This document shows, piece after piece, positions 9,702-22,900 of a DNA stretch of 64,000 nt. The notes under the pieces are model-generated. The model was not told the DNA's origin, made no database searches, and saw only the letters and a program-made list of their open reading frames with translations. The DNA comes from Cladopsammia gracilis (lineage: Eukaryota > Cnidaria > Anthozoa > Scleractinia > Dendrophylliidae). The stretch lies in the NCBI GenBank assembly GCA_022457155.1, contig JAJGOT010000072.1:1312501-1376500 (forward strand). The letters are read 5' to 3'. Both the position numbers and the translations under genes were made by a program. How positions within the stretch are numbered: position 1 is the stretch's first letter; the number at the start of each line of letters is the position of its first letter.

Positions 9702-11070
9702 GTAAGTAAGCTGAAAGTTTGGTTCAATATTCAAGGGCTACGTTCAAAGGTCAGCGATGGTACGCTTACCGTATTTATTACGCTCCAAACTTATACTTAA
9801 CAGCTTACATCTGCGTTTTTAATATCATAAGTGAAAAACTTATATAATAGGTCTCATTAACGAGGTTTTAGTCTCGCTTGTCCCACCCTAATTTGACAGA
9901 TTCAGCCACTCCGAGAGTCCACTAAACAGACATTTAAGCTACAATTCAGAAACAAGGTATGAATAAAAACAAAGTCTTTTTATGTTTTAACACTAAAACA
10001 TTTTGGAAAGTCAAAAAGAGGTTAATATTTTAACTGGTAAACGTGGTCAAAGTAAAACACGTAGGCGATGTTTAAGTTTAACTATTTAATGTTCAAGTGA
10101 TTTCACTAAAGTAGAAAATTTCGTCAAAAAATCAGATGGTCTTATAACAAACGATATAAAGAGCCGATAAAGAAGTCTCTTTGAAGAATTTTTGCCACAC
10201 ATTGACTGTTTAGAACAAAAAGTTTTCAAAATATTCTACTGAGCTCTTATTCTCTTTAGCAGTAAAATTTCGGATCCAAATGGTTCGTGCAGTGCGAAAG
10301 GTTTTTTACCGGCTGGCTAAACTATCATTCAATGTAAGCTTATAAACTAGCTACTATAAGGTGTAAAAATGAAAAGAAAAAAAAAACTTCCCCTAATCAT
10401 TGAAGATTTAAGCTTAAGTCTTATAAGTTCTTAATAGAACTTATATTAAAGCTGTGAATCAATAAGCTTAAGCTTATAATATTAATTATCCAACGGATTT
10501 TTTTTTCTTATCTGATAACAATCTTTTTGGAAATAATTTGATATCCTCTAGTAGATAGATTTTTGTCATACAAATAAAAGAAAAGAAAATTAGTGGTGCT
10601 TTCCAAATTGAGAAAAAAACTAATAGGTCACCGGATTAGTTTTAAAGATAGTTAGCGAAAACTGAGTTTTAGAGGCTCTTTCAGAGAGCTGTACCATTGC
10701 CATGGCCATTATGGCTATGACATCATAATTAAGCACCCTTAAAGTATTGCCTGTTAATAGTCCATATCATCAGTTGCCTCATTTTTTAATATTTCATCAT
10801 TTAGACCCACTATTAAAGGCAAGACACCCTTATGAGCCTCCTTAAAGATTATCAAAATTTAGGGATGGACCATGCATAAGAAATGTTATCATATGACCCG
10901 TACGGCCCTGCGAACCTTTTCTTTGCAAAACCATTGATGAGAGTCCCGTATGAGGGCCGTACGCATTTGCGCGAGCGGGGCCGGAAAAAGCCGTACGGCC
11001 CTACTACAAAAGCGGACGGCCTCGCGCGTTAAAATTTCAAGTAATTTTGTTTCCAATTTGGTCATATGAT

Positions 11071-11124
11071 AAAATGCTTATTGACTAAGTTAGGTCGGTT
11101 CGGATGGGAAAATATTTGGCTCTC

Positions 11125-11174
<50 letters not shown>

Positions 11175-11222
11175 AGCCAAATATTTTCCCATCCGGCCCT
11201 CCCACTTAGTCAATAAGTACAT
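11071..11222. mobile_element. Foldback element
   Basis: Outer parts TTATTGACTAAGT and ACTTAGTCAATAA, and inner parts GGATGGGAAAATATTTGGCT and its mirror, form ~60-bp arms around CTCGCTGCGCT. The preceding segment 10895-11035 is GC-rich with repeated CGTACGGCCC and may belong to the same repeat. Confidence 0.7.
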
Positions 11223-11900
11223 ATTTTATTAAGTACATATTTTATTGAAGGGGCAAAAAATTGTGCAAGGGAAAATTTTCAAAAAAAACAACATTCATGC
11301 ACGGCAACACAAAAAAAGAATAAGAAAAAGAGGACTTTACCACAAAAAAATCCTGCACACTGACAGCCAATGGAGGAAAAAAAACTCATGTACACTGTAT
11401 GCTGAAAAATCTCTGCGTTCCATAACTTTTCTAATGGTCTGTGCCTTTAATACTAATAGGGCTCAAAATTGAGAAAAAAAATTATGATTATAAAACTGGA
11501 GAAAAATGGTCCCCAAATTCAAATTACTAGTTGCCAGTTTGTAAAATCAATTATTTTCTGGCATCTGGTCATGATTGATGGGAGCCAATATAAATATATA
11601 AAAAAGATTGAACTTTGATCGTGTATATGATGGAATCAACATGGCGGATAGCTAAAAGTTAAAAATTGTAGTTCAGCAGTCTTTTCACAAAATTCGGCAC
11701 CTGCTGCACCTGCAGTATGGGATTGAAGAGCTCTTTAAAATTTTCTTTGCATGAAGCAACATAAAAATTAAAAACTAAAATGCGAAATACTGTATACACT
11801 GCAGTATCTAAAGGGAACAGGTTAATTTGGGAGAAACACTCACAAGCTTCAAAAATGGAATTTAATTGAGACAACAGGAGTTAGCTGTACTCCTGATAAA

Positions 11901-12056
11901 CAAACTCTCGCCCAATCAAATTAACAGAACACCACTGATTATGTCCTGGACCCATGTCCACAACTGTTAAATGGAAGCTAGTTAAACTCTCACACAAAAA
12001 TCAAATTAACAGAACACCACTGCATGTATTTTGTCCTGGACCCATGTCCACAACAG
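11901..12056. repeat. Tandem duplication, period 85 bp
   Basis: AATCAAATTAACAGAACACC then GTCCTGGACCCATGTCCACA occur at 11914 and again at 11999, with small differences. Confidence 0.8.
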
Positions 12057-13049
12057 TACTATACATCCACTTTCAGACCAATTTTCCTTTTGACAAAAAT
12101 TAATGAAGATAAGTTTGGAGTGATGAGTGGGGGGGGGGGGGCAGAAGGCGGAAGGGCCTGAGGATCTGCACTAGTTGAGATGTACAGATAAGTTAATGAC
12201 TGCCAATGTGTTTGTTTATTTTTCATTTTCATTTATCTTGTTTTGCTTTTTATTTTTACATATTCGCAGTGATGTACTTAAGCTTTGCGAATTATGATAT
12301 ATAAATAAATAAATCTTTTGGTACCTAGTCCCATAGCAGTTACAGCGACCCACAGCTCACCTACTGACCAGTACCAGCTCCCATTTATTTATTTGAGGAA
12401 GACAGGGCACAAAGTACAAGTTAAATGGAAGCAACTGGAAACAAAAGTGTCTCAACTTGAAATTTTGGGGCCATTGCCAGCATGCAACCCAACCTCTCCA
12501 GTTAAATCAGAAATTCCATTGCTCCCAGTCCCACATCGCTAAAATTTTGCAATGCATCCTCTCCCGAGCTTCACAAGGTTCTGCGAGACACGTATTTCTA
12601 GTTCTAAATAAGGATGAGGAGAGTAAGATCGCTTCAGTAAAGAAACAATTAAAATTGGATAGCAAGGCAGCTCAGGTACAAAATGCAGAGCTTACAGAAA
12701 CTCTACTTAATAACTTGTTCAAGAAAAACTACTCTTTGAAGTTGCTTCTGCTGTTTCAATGCCCTCTTTATACTCGAGTCATTTTATGACATTATAATAA
12801 TTACAATGCACACATGCAACATTGTGCAACAAATTGAATATATTTAGAGGTGCATGGATAAATGTTGTGATTGTGCGCTTATGTTGCATAGTGTATCTGG
12901 ACCTTTCACTGCACTAATAAGGTCATGTTTTCACCAATGTTTTCATACCTGTGCCTTTTTTTGAGTCATTTTTCTGATTTGCGGAGGGAAGTTCAGAATT
13001 TCAAGATGTCACTTACAATAATTGTCATATGACTTTTCTTTGCAGAAAC

Positions 13050-13072
13050 ATGATCTGATGAAACAAGAATGA
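13050..13072 (+). promoter_or_regulatory. Two minimal overlapping upstream ORFs
   Basis: ATG-ATC-TGA at 13050-13058. The last base of its stop starts ATG-AAA-CAA-GAA-TGA at 13058-13072, and that stop overlaps the cyclase start codon at 13069. Such stop-start overlaps usually force reinitiation. The first ATG has A at -3. Confidence 0.6.
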
Positions 13073-13729
13073 AGAAATTGCTGTTTCTTGCAAGTATTTT
13101 CTGTTTTATTTATTTGACTCATGCAAGAGACGTAAAAATGGGGGTCTTTTTACCCTACAGTGGCGCATGGAGTGGTGGTCTAAGAATGGAATCAGCCATT
13201 CTTATTGCTATGGATAAAGTGAACAATGATCCCTACTGGCTTAAAGGACACAATCTAACCTTTGTGTTAAAGAACAGCCAATGTTCATCAAAATACACCC
13301 TTCCAATTTTGATTGACTACTATACAGAAGAAAACCCCAAAGTTGATGTCTACATTGGTCCTGGATGTTCAGTGGCATGTGTACCTGGTGCCTACATAGC
13401 AGAACATTGGAACATTCCCATGGTATCTTGGGGATGTGGTGCAACGGTATTATCGGACAAGAAGCTATATCCACAGTTTGTACGCACAGCTGGTACTTTC
13501 ACTGGTTTGGGTGATTTTGTAAAAGCCTTTTTTAAACAATACAACTGGGATCGGATCGGCATGTTGGTTTCAACAGAAACTGTTTTCTCAGAGATTGGTA
13601 ATTCAGCAAAAGTCAAAATAGAGGAAGGCAACAAGTATTCTGTACCTTTTTATGGCAGCTTTGACCCAAATACCAATGATATGTTCAAAATAAGATCTAT
13701 GGTGAAGTCCATGGCAAGCAAGGCACGTG
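13069..13729 (+). CDS. Guanylate cyclase exon 1: signal peptide and start of ligand-binding domain
   Basis: The hydrophobic start [20 protein letters not shown] is a clear secretion signal. The ANF-receptor fold follows, with [20 protein letters not shown] and [12 protein letters not shown] (Cys100, 104, 123) and one N-glycosylation site NLT at 62. It ends with the first base of a Val codon before GTAAGT. Confidence 0.95.
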
Positions 13730-16700
13730 GTAAGTTTACCATTTTTATGATAATCATTATGCATGTTTTAAATATTGTTCTATTCAGGTTAAAAAACCCA
13801 ATTCATTGATACTTAATTCATTTCTATGGCATAAACCAATCCCCAACTATTGTCAAACTTGTGATCTGATTGGCTATGCACAATGGATGGTGATGGTGAT
13901 ACCTAAATTGCTTTCTTTAATCTTTAATCATTATTTATACACATAAAAATCACTAACCCTCGGACGTACAAAGGTTTTTCTCCGTTTTTTTTTTCAAGAC
14001 CATTTATGATTAGCACATGCTGTTTTCAGTAGCTGTTCATTTATCCTTAAGACACATTTTGGTAAAGTTTGGCGACAACCGGTTGCTATAGTAACGAGAT
14101 GTGACATCATAAGTAACATGTGGTCAAGCCATTTTTGATTATAAAAATGCATGTTTTCACCTTTTGTCAGTGAAAAAACATATAAAATGCTACCAAAAGC
14201 ATCAAAATGTGTAATTGTATGCTACTTTGCAACTCTAGCGAACAATATTTGCAATTTCCACATTTTTCGGAGAAATTTGAATTTTTAATAAAATTCAAGA
14301 TGGCGGCCGTCTTGGCGGCCATTTTGGATGACGTCACAGACCCCCAGCAGCGTCACAACCCATAATATTTACTTTTTTTATTTATTTAAGTGAAAACTAT
14401 ACACCACTTTCATAATGGCAGCCGATTTATTTATTCTTTTATATGTATGTTAATTAGCCTCACTGCAAGCCCTAGGATTTCACGGTAACGATCGTTTCCG
14501 GTACTATTGACCGTGCCATTACTGTGCTTGAGAAATAACGGAACCGAAAAGCAGTTTCCCATTGGCATATTAAACCTTACCGATCAAAATTCACTTGATA
14601 TAAGTTTTTTTTCACTGTGATTCTCAACTAGTAGATCAGCAATTCTTTGGTGGTTTCTCTGGTTAACATATTACGAAACTGAAACGTTGTTTATCTTTTC
14701 TCTCCCGCCATCTTGTATAATTCCCAAAGTGCATATTTGCGCGGTAGTTGTAGCCCAGGCGCTTGCCCATGCGCGCAGTTTTACTGCCATTTCCACGGTT
14801 GAAAGATTCTAAATCGACTTTTAAAATGGCTTCTAGCGCGAAGAAAAAAAAAGATTAAAACCGTTAGTTTAAGAACCTTTAAAAAGTGGTCTTTTTGTGA
14901 GGATTTTTGTGAGTTACTTCTTTGGTAATTAGGACAGTGACACTAAAACTTCATGTTAAAGTTCATTGTTTAATAATTTATTGTTAGTTTTAATTTTCAA
15001 GGCTTAGTGGGGGAGTGTAGAATGCTGTGTCGTGTGAGCTTTGTAACAGTTCTTCCAGTAGTTTTCTAGGAGATCACCTACAATGAAATACTTTGTCAGT
15101 TAGAGTTGCATTCTAAAGTTTTGGCTGTTTTATTGAACCCACATTACAGGTATTCATGCTTGTTTTTTCTTCCACAATGATCACCTTATGGACATTCTTC
15201 TTAAATACACTTTAATAGACATTTTGTTAACACTTTTTAATAGGCATTCTCTATTATGGTGTAATAGTCATTTTGTTTGCGCCTAATTGATCGTTTATGG
15301 ACAAAAGTGAAATTCTATTATACTGTAAGTACTTTTACAACTTTTATATCAAAATGGGTTCCCATAATTTTGACGGAACCGAAAAAAAGTTACTGAAGGC
15401 CCGGGTTCCCATGATCTCTGGGAACGGAACCGAAAATTTGTTTACCACAAGATTTGAAATCCTAGGGCTTGTCACTGCATATAAGGCCTCATTTTAGAGT
15501 AAAAATTCTTTTGAATTTTGCACATGTTACCGAGGCCAGTGAGGCTAATTAACATACATATAAAAGAATAAAAAAATCGGCCGCCATTATGAAAGTGGTC
15601 TATACATCATTGTAAAAGTTAAATAAAAGGACAACGTACACAACACAAAAAAGAAAAAAAAAAGAAAAAAAGTCTATGATAACTACCCTGTATAAGCTAC
15701 TTATCAAAGCTTCCTATACAATATTTCCAATTAAGCTGATTTATAAATTCAGTTAAATTACATGATTTGGAATTTAATTTCTGATTGTACAGATAGTATT
15801 TTAATTGCAAACAAAAGACACTGATTAAATTTAAGCAAATAGCTTGTAAATGTGTCATTTCTAGAAGTAATGCCAAATAGTTCCTCTGTAAGAGAGGGTT
15901 GCAACCTGCAATTATGAACTCTATTAAACCAACTAGTTACTTCATTTATAAAATATCTAGTTTTAGGACAATTGACAAAAGTATGCAAAATAGAGTCTGG
16001 TTCATCACAATAAATACATTTGTTACTGTTTTCTATACCATAAATACATAGTTCTTTCCTAGTTACAACTATTCTATGAATTAATTTAGAATTAAACTAT
16101 GTTTCCTACATTAAGTTCCTTCTCCCATTTTTTTGGACCCGCAGGGACAGTCTTAGTTCCATTGATAAATAGCCAGTAGTAATCTTTACATTTCAATTTA
16201 ATTAAATCGATTGTTACTGAGGGGGACAGTTGGAATAGAGTATTTTCAGGCAGAAATATGTGCTCTCGCTTTCAAAACAATATGCTTTGGGATTGTAGAT
16301 AGCACCTGCAGATAACTCAAGAACTTTGTCTTAATCCCATATCTTTCTTGAAACATTTGGAAAGATAACAGTTTTCCGTCTTTATCCATTAGGTCGTGTA
16401 CTGACATTATTCCCTTCTCTATCCATGCATTATAACAAAAAGGTTTTCGGTCAATTAAAATATCCTTATTATTGAATAAGAATAAGTCGTGACCACTCGC
16501 GCAATTATAAAGGGTCCTTAATTCAAGGAAATAAAGTAAGATGAACTTGTAAATGTGTGGAATTGACGATTATTCAACCAATTTGGTGTCAAAATTGCAA
16601 TGAAGCAGGAAATTTAGTCCACCATACCTTTTGAAAAAGTGTGTTGGAATGGATTTCCATTTTTCTACTGGATTTTGCGTTCTTATTAAGAGTCTCGAGA

Positions 16701-16938
16701 TCCAAGCTAACCTCAGCGATTTAAAGAGAATAATAGGATCAGGAGCACGTAGACCTCCGTCAGCATAATCGTTATGTAATACATCTCTTTTTATCTTGTC
16801 TTGTTTTTTGTTCCAAATGAAATTAAAAATAGATTTTTTGATTTTCAAGATATCATCTGGGTTAATATCGAGCGAGGATTCCGAATATACCACTGAACTG
16901 TGAAATACCAATTGCTTTTGCTATTATATATATATATG

Positions 16939-16986
<48 letters not shown>

Positions 16987-19900
16987 AGCTGAATTTTTGA
17001 AAAGGTGGTCAACGAAAATTACAGCAATTTCAGTAAAACTAGCCCAAAAAAGGGTTTTTATGACCCCAATCAGCCCGAAAATCACAGAGAAGAGAGAGAA
17101 GATGGGAAAGGTTGCATGGGGCGAGAGAAGAAAAGACTGTAATTTTCGGGCTGATTGGGGTCATAAAAACCCTTGTTTGGGCTATTTGTAGTGAAATTGC
17201 TGTAATGTTCGTGGACCCCCTTTTCAAAAATCCAGGTATATATATATATATATATATAATAAAAAAATCCACGGTAAGGATGGGTTGACAAAGTCGGTGA
17301 CACTTTTAAAAAAGTGTTGGCTGTTTAAAATACAGCGAACTGATTATTAAACACTGCAACGCCGTTCATATTTCCAAATCTATACAACAAGTTTTGTTAT
17401 ATTTATAGCTGGAGTTTTTCTCGATACAATGTGTGTGTTCATTGATTGAGTCATGGTCACATGACATCTAACAAACTGTTTTCCACCAAATGTCCATGAG
17501 CGGGCAGCATTAGATGTCAGAGGGTAACAGCTCACTGTTGCTTGCTTGCGCATGTGATCAGACCATGACAAAAAGTGGCATGATTGATTATGATGCGATT
17601 GATGTTTACCTCGAATGTTCAGTGTGATTTTCAAACTGTGTTTTTTTCCGCGACAAAGAAAGCTATACAACAAATCACTTAATGACTGATCCCTCAGGAA
17701 ACAGCAAATTTTCCATTTATTTATGATATTTTTTAGTCTAACCTAAAAGTAAATTTTACCTGTAACATATACACGAGTTTCATTTCTTTTTCGTAGTTTT
17801 TATGCTGCTGTGCTATGGAAATGCTGTGAGGCAGCTGATGCTCGCTTTTCGTGATCTTGACCTGTTGAATGGAGACTATGTTGTAATTTCCGTAGAGGTT
17901 TTACCAAACTCATGCAAAGCCCCTGAAAAGAAGCCAGATGGTAAAGATGAGGAGGCTTGTAAGGCCTATGAAGGAGTGCTTAATATTGGTCAGTACATAC
18001 CTGAATCACAAGATTATGAGGATTTTAAAACTGAAGTTTATAATAGGATGCCTGAGGAGTATAATATGACTTCACCAGATGAAGTAAGTATACTTACAGA
18101 AAAGCCAAGTACATATGTATGAAACATTATTACCTTAGGGCTTTATTGGCCAATGAGTGAGTGATTTTATTGTGCTTATATGTTTATAGTGTCACAAGGT
18201 TGTTAGTGTTAATGAGAAATCTCTATATCCAAAATCTGCATGCTTTTACTGCTATAAATTGACGAGATGCACAGTTATGGTCATGTAGCAGCTCTCGTAA
18301 GGTCTCACACCATTGGTTCGGAGAACAATAGAACAAACAACCCAACAATGGGCTCTAGACCTAAAAACAATAGAAGCTGTGTTTTACAAGGCCAATGAAA
18401 ATAGAGGTTTCGGAGAGCTGCTACACTACTGAGGGCATTTCCTGATAGGAGCATTCTAATTGGAATAGTCTCTTGATACATGTAGAACAGGGATGCTAAT
18501 TTATTTATCTATTTACAAGATTTGCCAAATACAATACAAGGAATATATTATAATCATGTTAACATAGAAACAATAATAAAAAAGCGGGAAATATTATACA
18601 ATACAATACAATATAGAAAGAACGACAGGAACTAACGACAGAGGGACTGGGTTGAGTAATGGCGGCGTAAGGAGCTTGTTTTGAACGTCCGCCACTCTTC
18701 TTGCTTTTAAATAGTGGCGAATGGCCTCGATGCTCGAAAAATATATAACAAAGAGAAAAAACCGTTCATCCAACTCTTCGGATGGTTAAGGAGAATCACC
18801 TGACAAAAAAGCCAAAGAACCAACAGCAAGAACCGGAAGTGGAAGAAGAAGACGAGTTTTTGTCAACATTAACAATGTCGGAAAACGTGAGCGACATGTT
18901 GCAAGAGATTCTCACCAAGCTTCAAAAACTTGACGCTATAGAAATCGCTTTAAAAATATTGAAACTAAGCTGGAGTACCTTGAAACGAGAACGAAGCGAC
19001 TTGAAGACAATCAAGCAAACACCGACCGTGACACGAGTCATCTAAAAGAGGGAGTTGAAAAAGTTAACATTAAGATGAAGAAGGTAGACGAAAAGCAAGC
19101 AGTTTACGAATATGTAAAGATGGCAATGTTGATCCAAGTCTGCTATGGGAAATGGTGAAAATGAAAGTTAGGGAGGGATCTATAAATTTTGGAGCGTCCA
19201 AAAAAAGAAAATTAGATAAAGAACAAGAGGAAATTGAACAATCTATTGCAACTCTTGAAAACACCTTACAAATGTTTATACCGACAACGCTCAAAAGCAA
19301 AAGATATGGTCGGAACTGGAAACAAAGAAACACCAATTAGAGACAATAATTGAATACCAAACTAAGGGTGCGATTCTTAGAACAGTGCCGAGAACATTTC
19401 TTGATTTCTACGCTTCTAGTCAAAAGAAATTTGTGGACTGCTGCATTTAATCCAGTAGACTGCACTCAAACAGGTCACCTTGCCCCACGGATGAATGGAC
19501 TCTGTGCCTGTTTGCGACCTTCTAAGCAGACTCGGTCCATCACTTTACCATAAAAGTATATCTTTCGGCAGTAAAATCTCTTCATATTGATAGCGGTTTG
19601 CTGGACCCTTTAGTTGGATGCCTTCATTTGCAGCATGTGGTGCCCGGGATAAAACGCCTCCTGGGCTCTGCGAATCGGCAGTGACTACCAGTGACTGATG
19701 ATATTATTAAGGTCATCTTCCAGTCCTTTGACACAGCCCTCACTGACCTTTATATGTTTTGGTCTGCCTGCATGCTTGCCTTTTTGGTTTTCTGTGATCA
19801 GCTGAATTCACAGTTCCCTTATTGGCTAGCTTCTGCTCATCAAAGTCAGCATTTGGCGAGGCATTCTTCGAGCAGTGAGGAACTAATTGAGACACAAGAG

Positions 19901-22900
19901 AACGAAGTCCACGGAGAAACAAAAAATCCAACCGCAAACGACGAGCAAACGTGCGAGAAGGCAAGCAAGGTAGCAGTAGCAAGGATAGCACACTCCCTGC
20001 ATTATCCCTGGTGTCCCCTGGAGTATGATGATTAGAGGGGGCTGTTGACGGGCAACCGGCTTGAGCACAGGGTCCAGAGGAGCTCTATTTGATCGTACAA
20101 GACGCTATTTTCTTCGAATCGTCGCTGTCTTGAAAGTTTAACTGATTGCGTTACACAATATGTACCGCGGGCCAAATTACTAAGGGCGCAACTATCTTCG
20201 GAAAGCTAAGCTTTCCGAACAAGGCACGAAGTGCCGAGAGAAAAGAATTCTTTACTGTACGCCGATTTCGCAGCTTCCGAGCCCGTAGTAATTTGGCCCG
20301 CGGTACTTATTTTGTGTAACGCAATCAGTTTAACTTTCAAGACAGCGACGATTCAAAGAAAATAGCGTCTTGTACGATCAAATAGAGCTCCTCCGGACCC
20401 TGTGGCTTGAGTTTAACTTTGCCAAAATATTTTAACCGCAACAGTATTGGTAATGGTAATGGTAGTAGTAGTATTCTATTAAACTAACTGCCAATCTATG
20501 AAAACGGTATATCCTCAAATAAATCAAATGCGCTCTTTTAATCTAAGGTTACTACAAGTTTTAATTTTTACACGGAGATGGTTATTTGAACATTATTTAT
20601 ACAATGTAGTTTGGCATTCCAAAAAAATTAAAGGTCAACTAACTTGGTGGCAACTTTTTTTTCCAGACTAACATGTATGCATCGTATTTGCATGATGCCA
20701 TTCTTTTGTATGCCTATGCCCTCAATAATTCATTGAATAAGAATCTTAGCATCACTGATGGAGAAAGTATATCGAAGGAAATGATGGGACAGGAGTTTTT
20801 AGGTAAGCATCTTTGTTATTGCTTTTACGTTAATTTTTAAACGAAAAGTGACTTTTTGTTAATTTTTGTTGCTGTTATTTTTGGGGCAGTATGCAGCTCT
20901 TACAAGGTCTTCTCTGATTTGCTGAAAAAACAATAGAACAAACAACACAACAATGGACCCTAGCCCTGAAAACAATAGAGCTGCGTCATACCCAGGTCCA
21001 ATGAAATTAGAGGTTGTTAAGAGCTGCATGGTATCTGTTATTTTTTGCTGCAAATTGCATCACCTTTAGGGAACAGATTTCAGGCTACAAACACATTGCA
21101 CCAGAACTGTGAACTGTGAGTTGGACTCCATTTCTTGGGTATAAGTTGTGGTAAAGAACTGGAATAGCTTCTGATATTGACAGTATATGTTCCCATATGC
21201 ACAAACATACAGCGCTCCTAAGGGCCCATTACACTATCTTTTGAGACCGTTGTTAGGGAAAAATCAGTTTGCTTTAGCTCAGCAAATGTTTGCTTATATT
21301 TGACCAAATTTGAACAGCAACCTTTCAGTACACCTGTGGTTTGGGTTGTGACGTCATCAGGCCACGTCCAATGTCACGTGACCCAAAACAGAACGAGCGG
21401 ATCCATACGGATAGTTCGCAGTTGTTTCTCAGAAAATAGTGCTATTTTGTCTTTACTGATACTGTCGCTGAGTTGAGAAATCGGGAGGAAAAACTGCAGT
21501 AGAGATCACAGTATACCACTGCTACAGCGAGATACAGACCGCTCTGCGGAGAGCGCGTACATTATGTTGCATCCTCGGTGTAAAAGCCTGCCAACTCACG
21601 AGTGACGTAAAACAAAGAAAACAAAAGGTACACAGGGGCGGATCCAGGATTTTTCTTAGGACGGGGTGCACCTCTAAGGAATGACGTAACTGAAGGGTGA
21701 CGTAAACAAATTCTAAAAGCGAACAACGCAGACTAGGTCATCTCGGGAGGGGTGGGGGGGTGCGCACCCCCTGCACCCTCCCCCTACATCCGCCCCTGGT
21801 ACAGAAACAATAGAGTGCAAGGAAACAAAGGTAGAAAACAAAGAAAAAAGTCACAGGTTTTTACACCGAGGTAAACCCATTACGTTAGCGCCACAGGGAC
21901 TCATGACGGACTTCAGCAACTGAAAAGAAATATTTCGCCTTTGTGAACTCTGGTAATCTAAGAATACACTCGTAAAATCCTTGTTCAACAAATACAGAGG
22001 AGTATTTAAACCAAACTGTTGAAGATAAACAAACGCTGTGGTAATTTTTAAAGTCTGTATACTTCACAATGGAATTGGATTTTAACCGAGGAACTCGAAC
22101 ACGCTCAAAGTTTTTAAAATCTACTGATCGAGACTTCAAATATTAAAGAATAAGCATTTGGCGATACGCAGTCTGGGGGATTTGTCTGTAAAACGAGTAG
22201 TAACTGACTCTAGTAAACTAAAGACACTTTCATTTCGCTTCGTGGACATTATTTGAACTTTCCTTGTAGCACTTTACTGGTTCAAAATGTGCACTGATTT
22301 ACACAAACTTTTATTTGGTTTCGTGCACGAGCTGTTATTTAAATGAAGTCGCGCTCACTCATAAACAAATGTTAACGCTTCGAGAAACATTTCGGTACAT
22401 AGGAAGAAAATAAACAAAAATAACTACCCTGTGTAGGACAACACCCTTATTTTAGGACCCTGTCTAGGACGCAACTCGTGCATGGTTATTGATCTGAGCT
22501 TTAAAAAAATGGTAGACGCATCCTTTGAAAAGAAAACGACTTTGCCTTCACATGAATATACTAATCATGACAAGGGAAGTCACCACAAGCACAAGTAAAC
22601 TGGAACTGGACCCTGGACAGACTCACATTAAATTATATACCCTGTTCAGGACAAAAATGCCAAAAACCATATCCAGTCCAGCGGCACGTCCCCGTATAGG
22701 TCAATATGGGTCATATAAGGTCATATAAGGGCTTCTTTGTTTTCTTGCAATGAAAATATAAATCTAAAACGTAAACATCTTTTTTCAGTAGGTACAACCC
22801 ACTGTCTTTACTCCTTTTCCTTTTTTTTAACTTTTTCACTGAAGGTTTTGCCTGAAGTTGCATCGTATGAACGCACGATGACAATTTATCAGTTAATCCC

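Larger units (their letters stand above)
9702..13045 (+). other. Candidate 5'UTR intron of the guanylate cyclase gene
   Basis: Mostly AT-rich unique sequence. It holds a foldback at 11071-11222, a duplicated segment at 11901-12056 and a G run near 12130-12141. Frames at 12318-12789 resemble no family I know. Confidence 0.4.

Noticed and set aside
12318..12789. Overlapping plus-strand frames of 74 and 110 codons before the cyclase gene
   Set aside because: No family resemblance and no plausible splice to exon 1, which has its own start and signal peptide.
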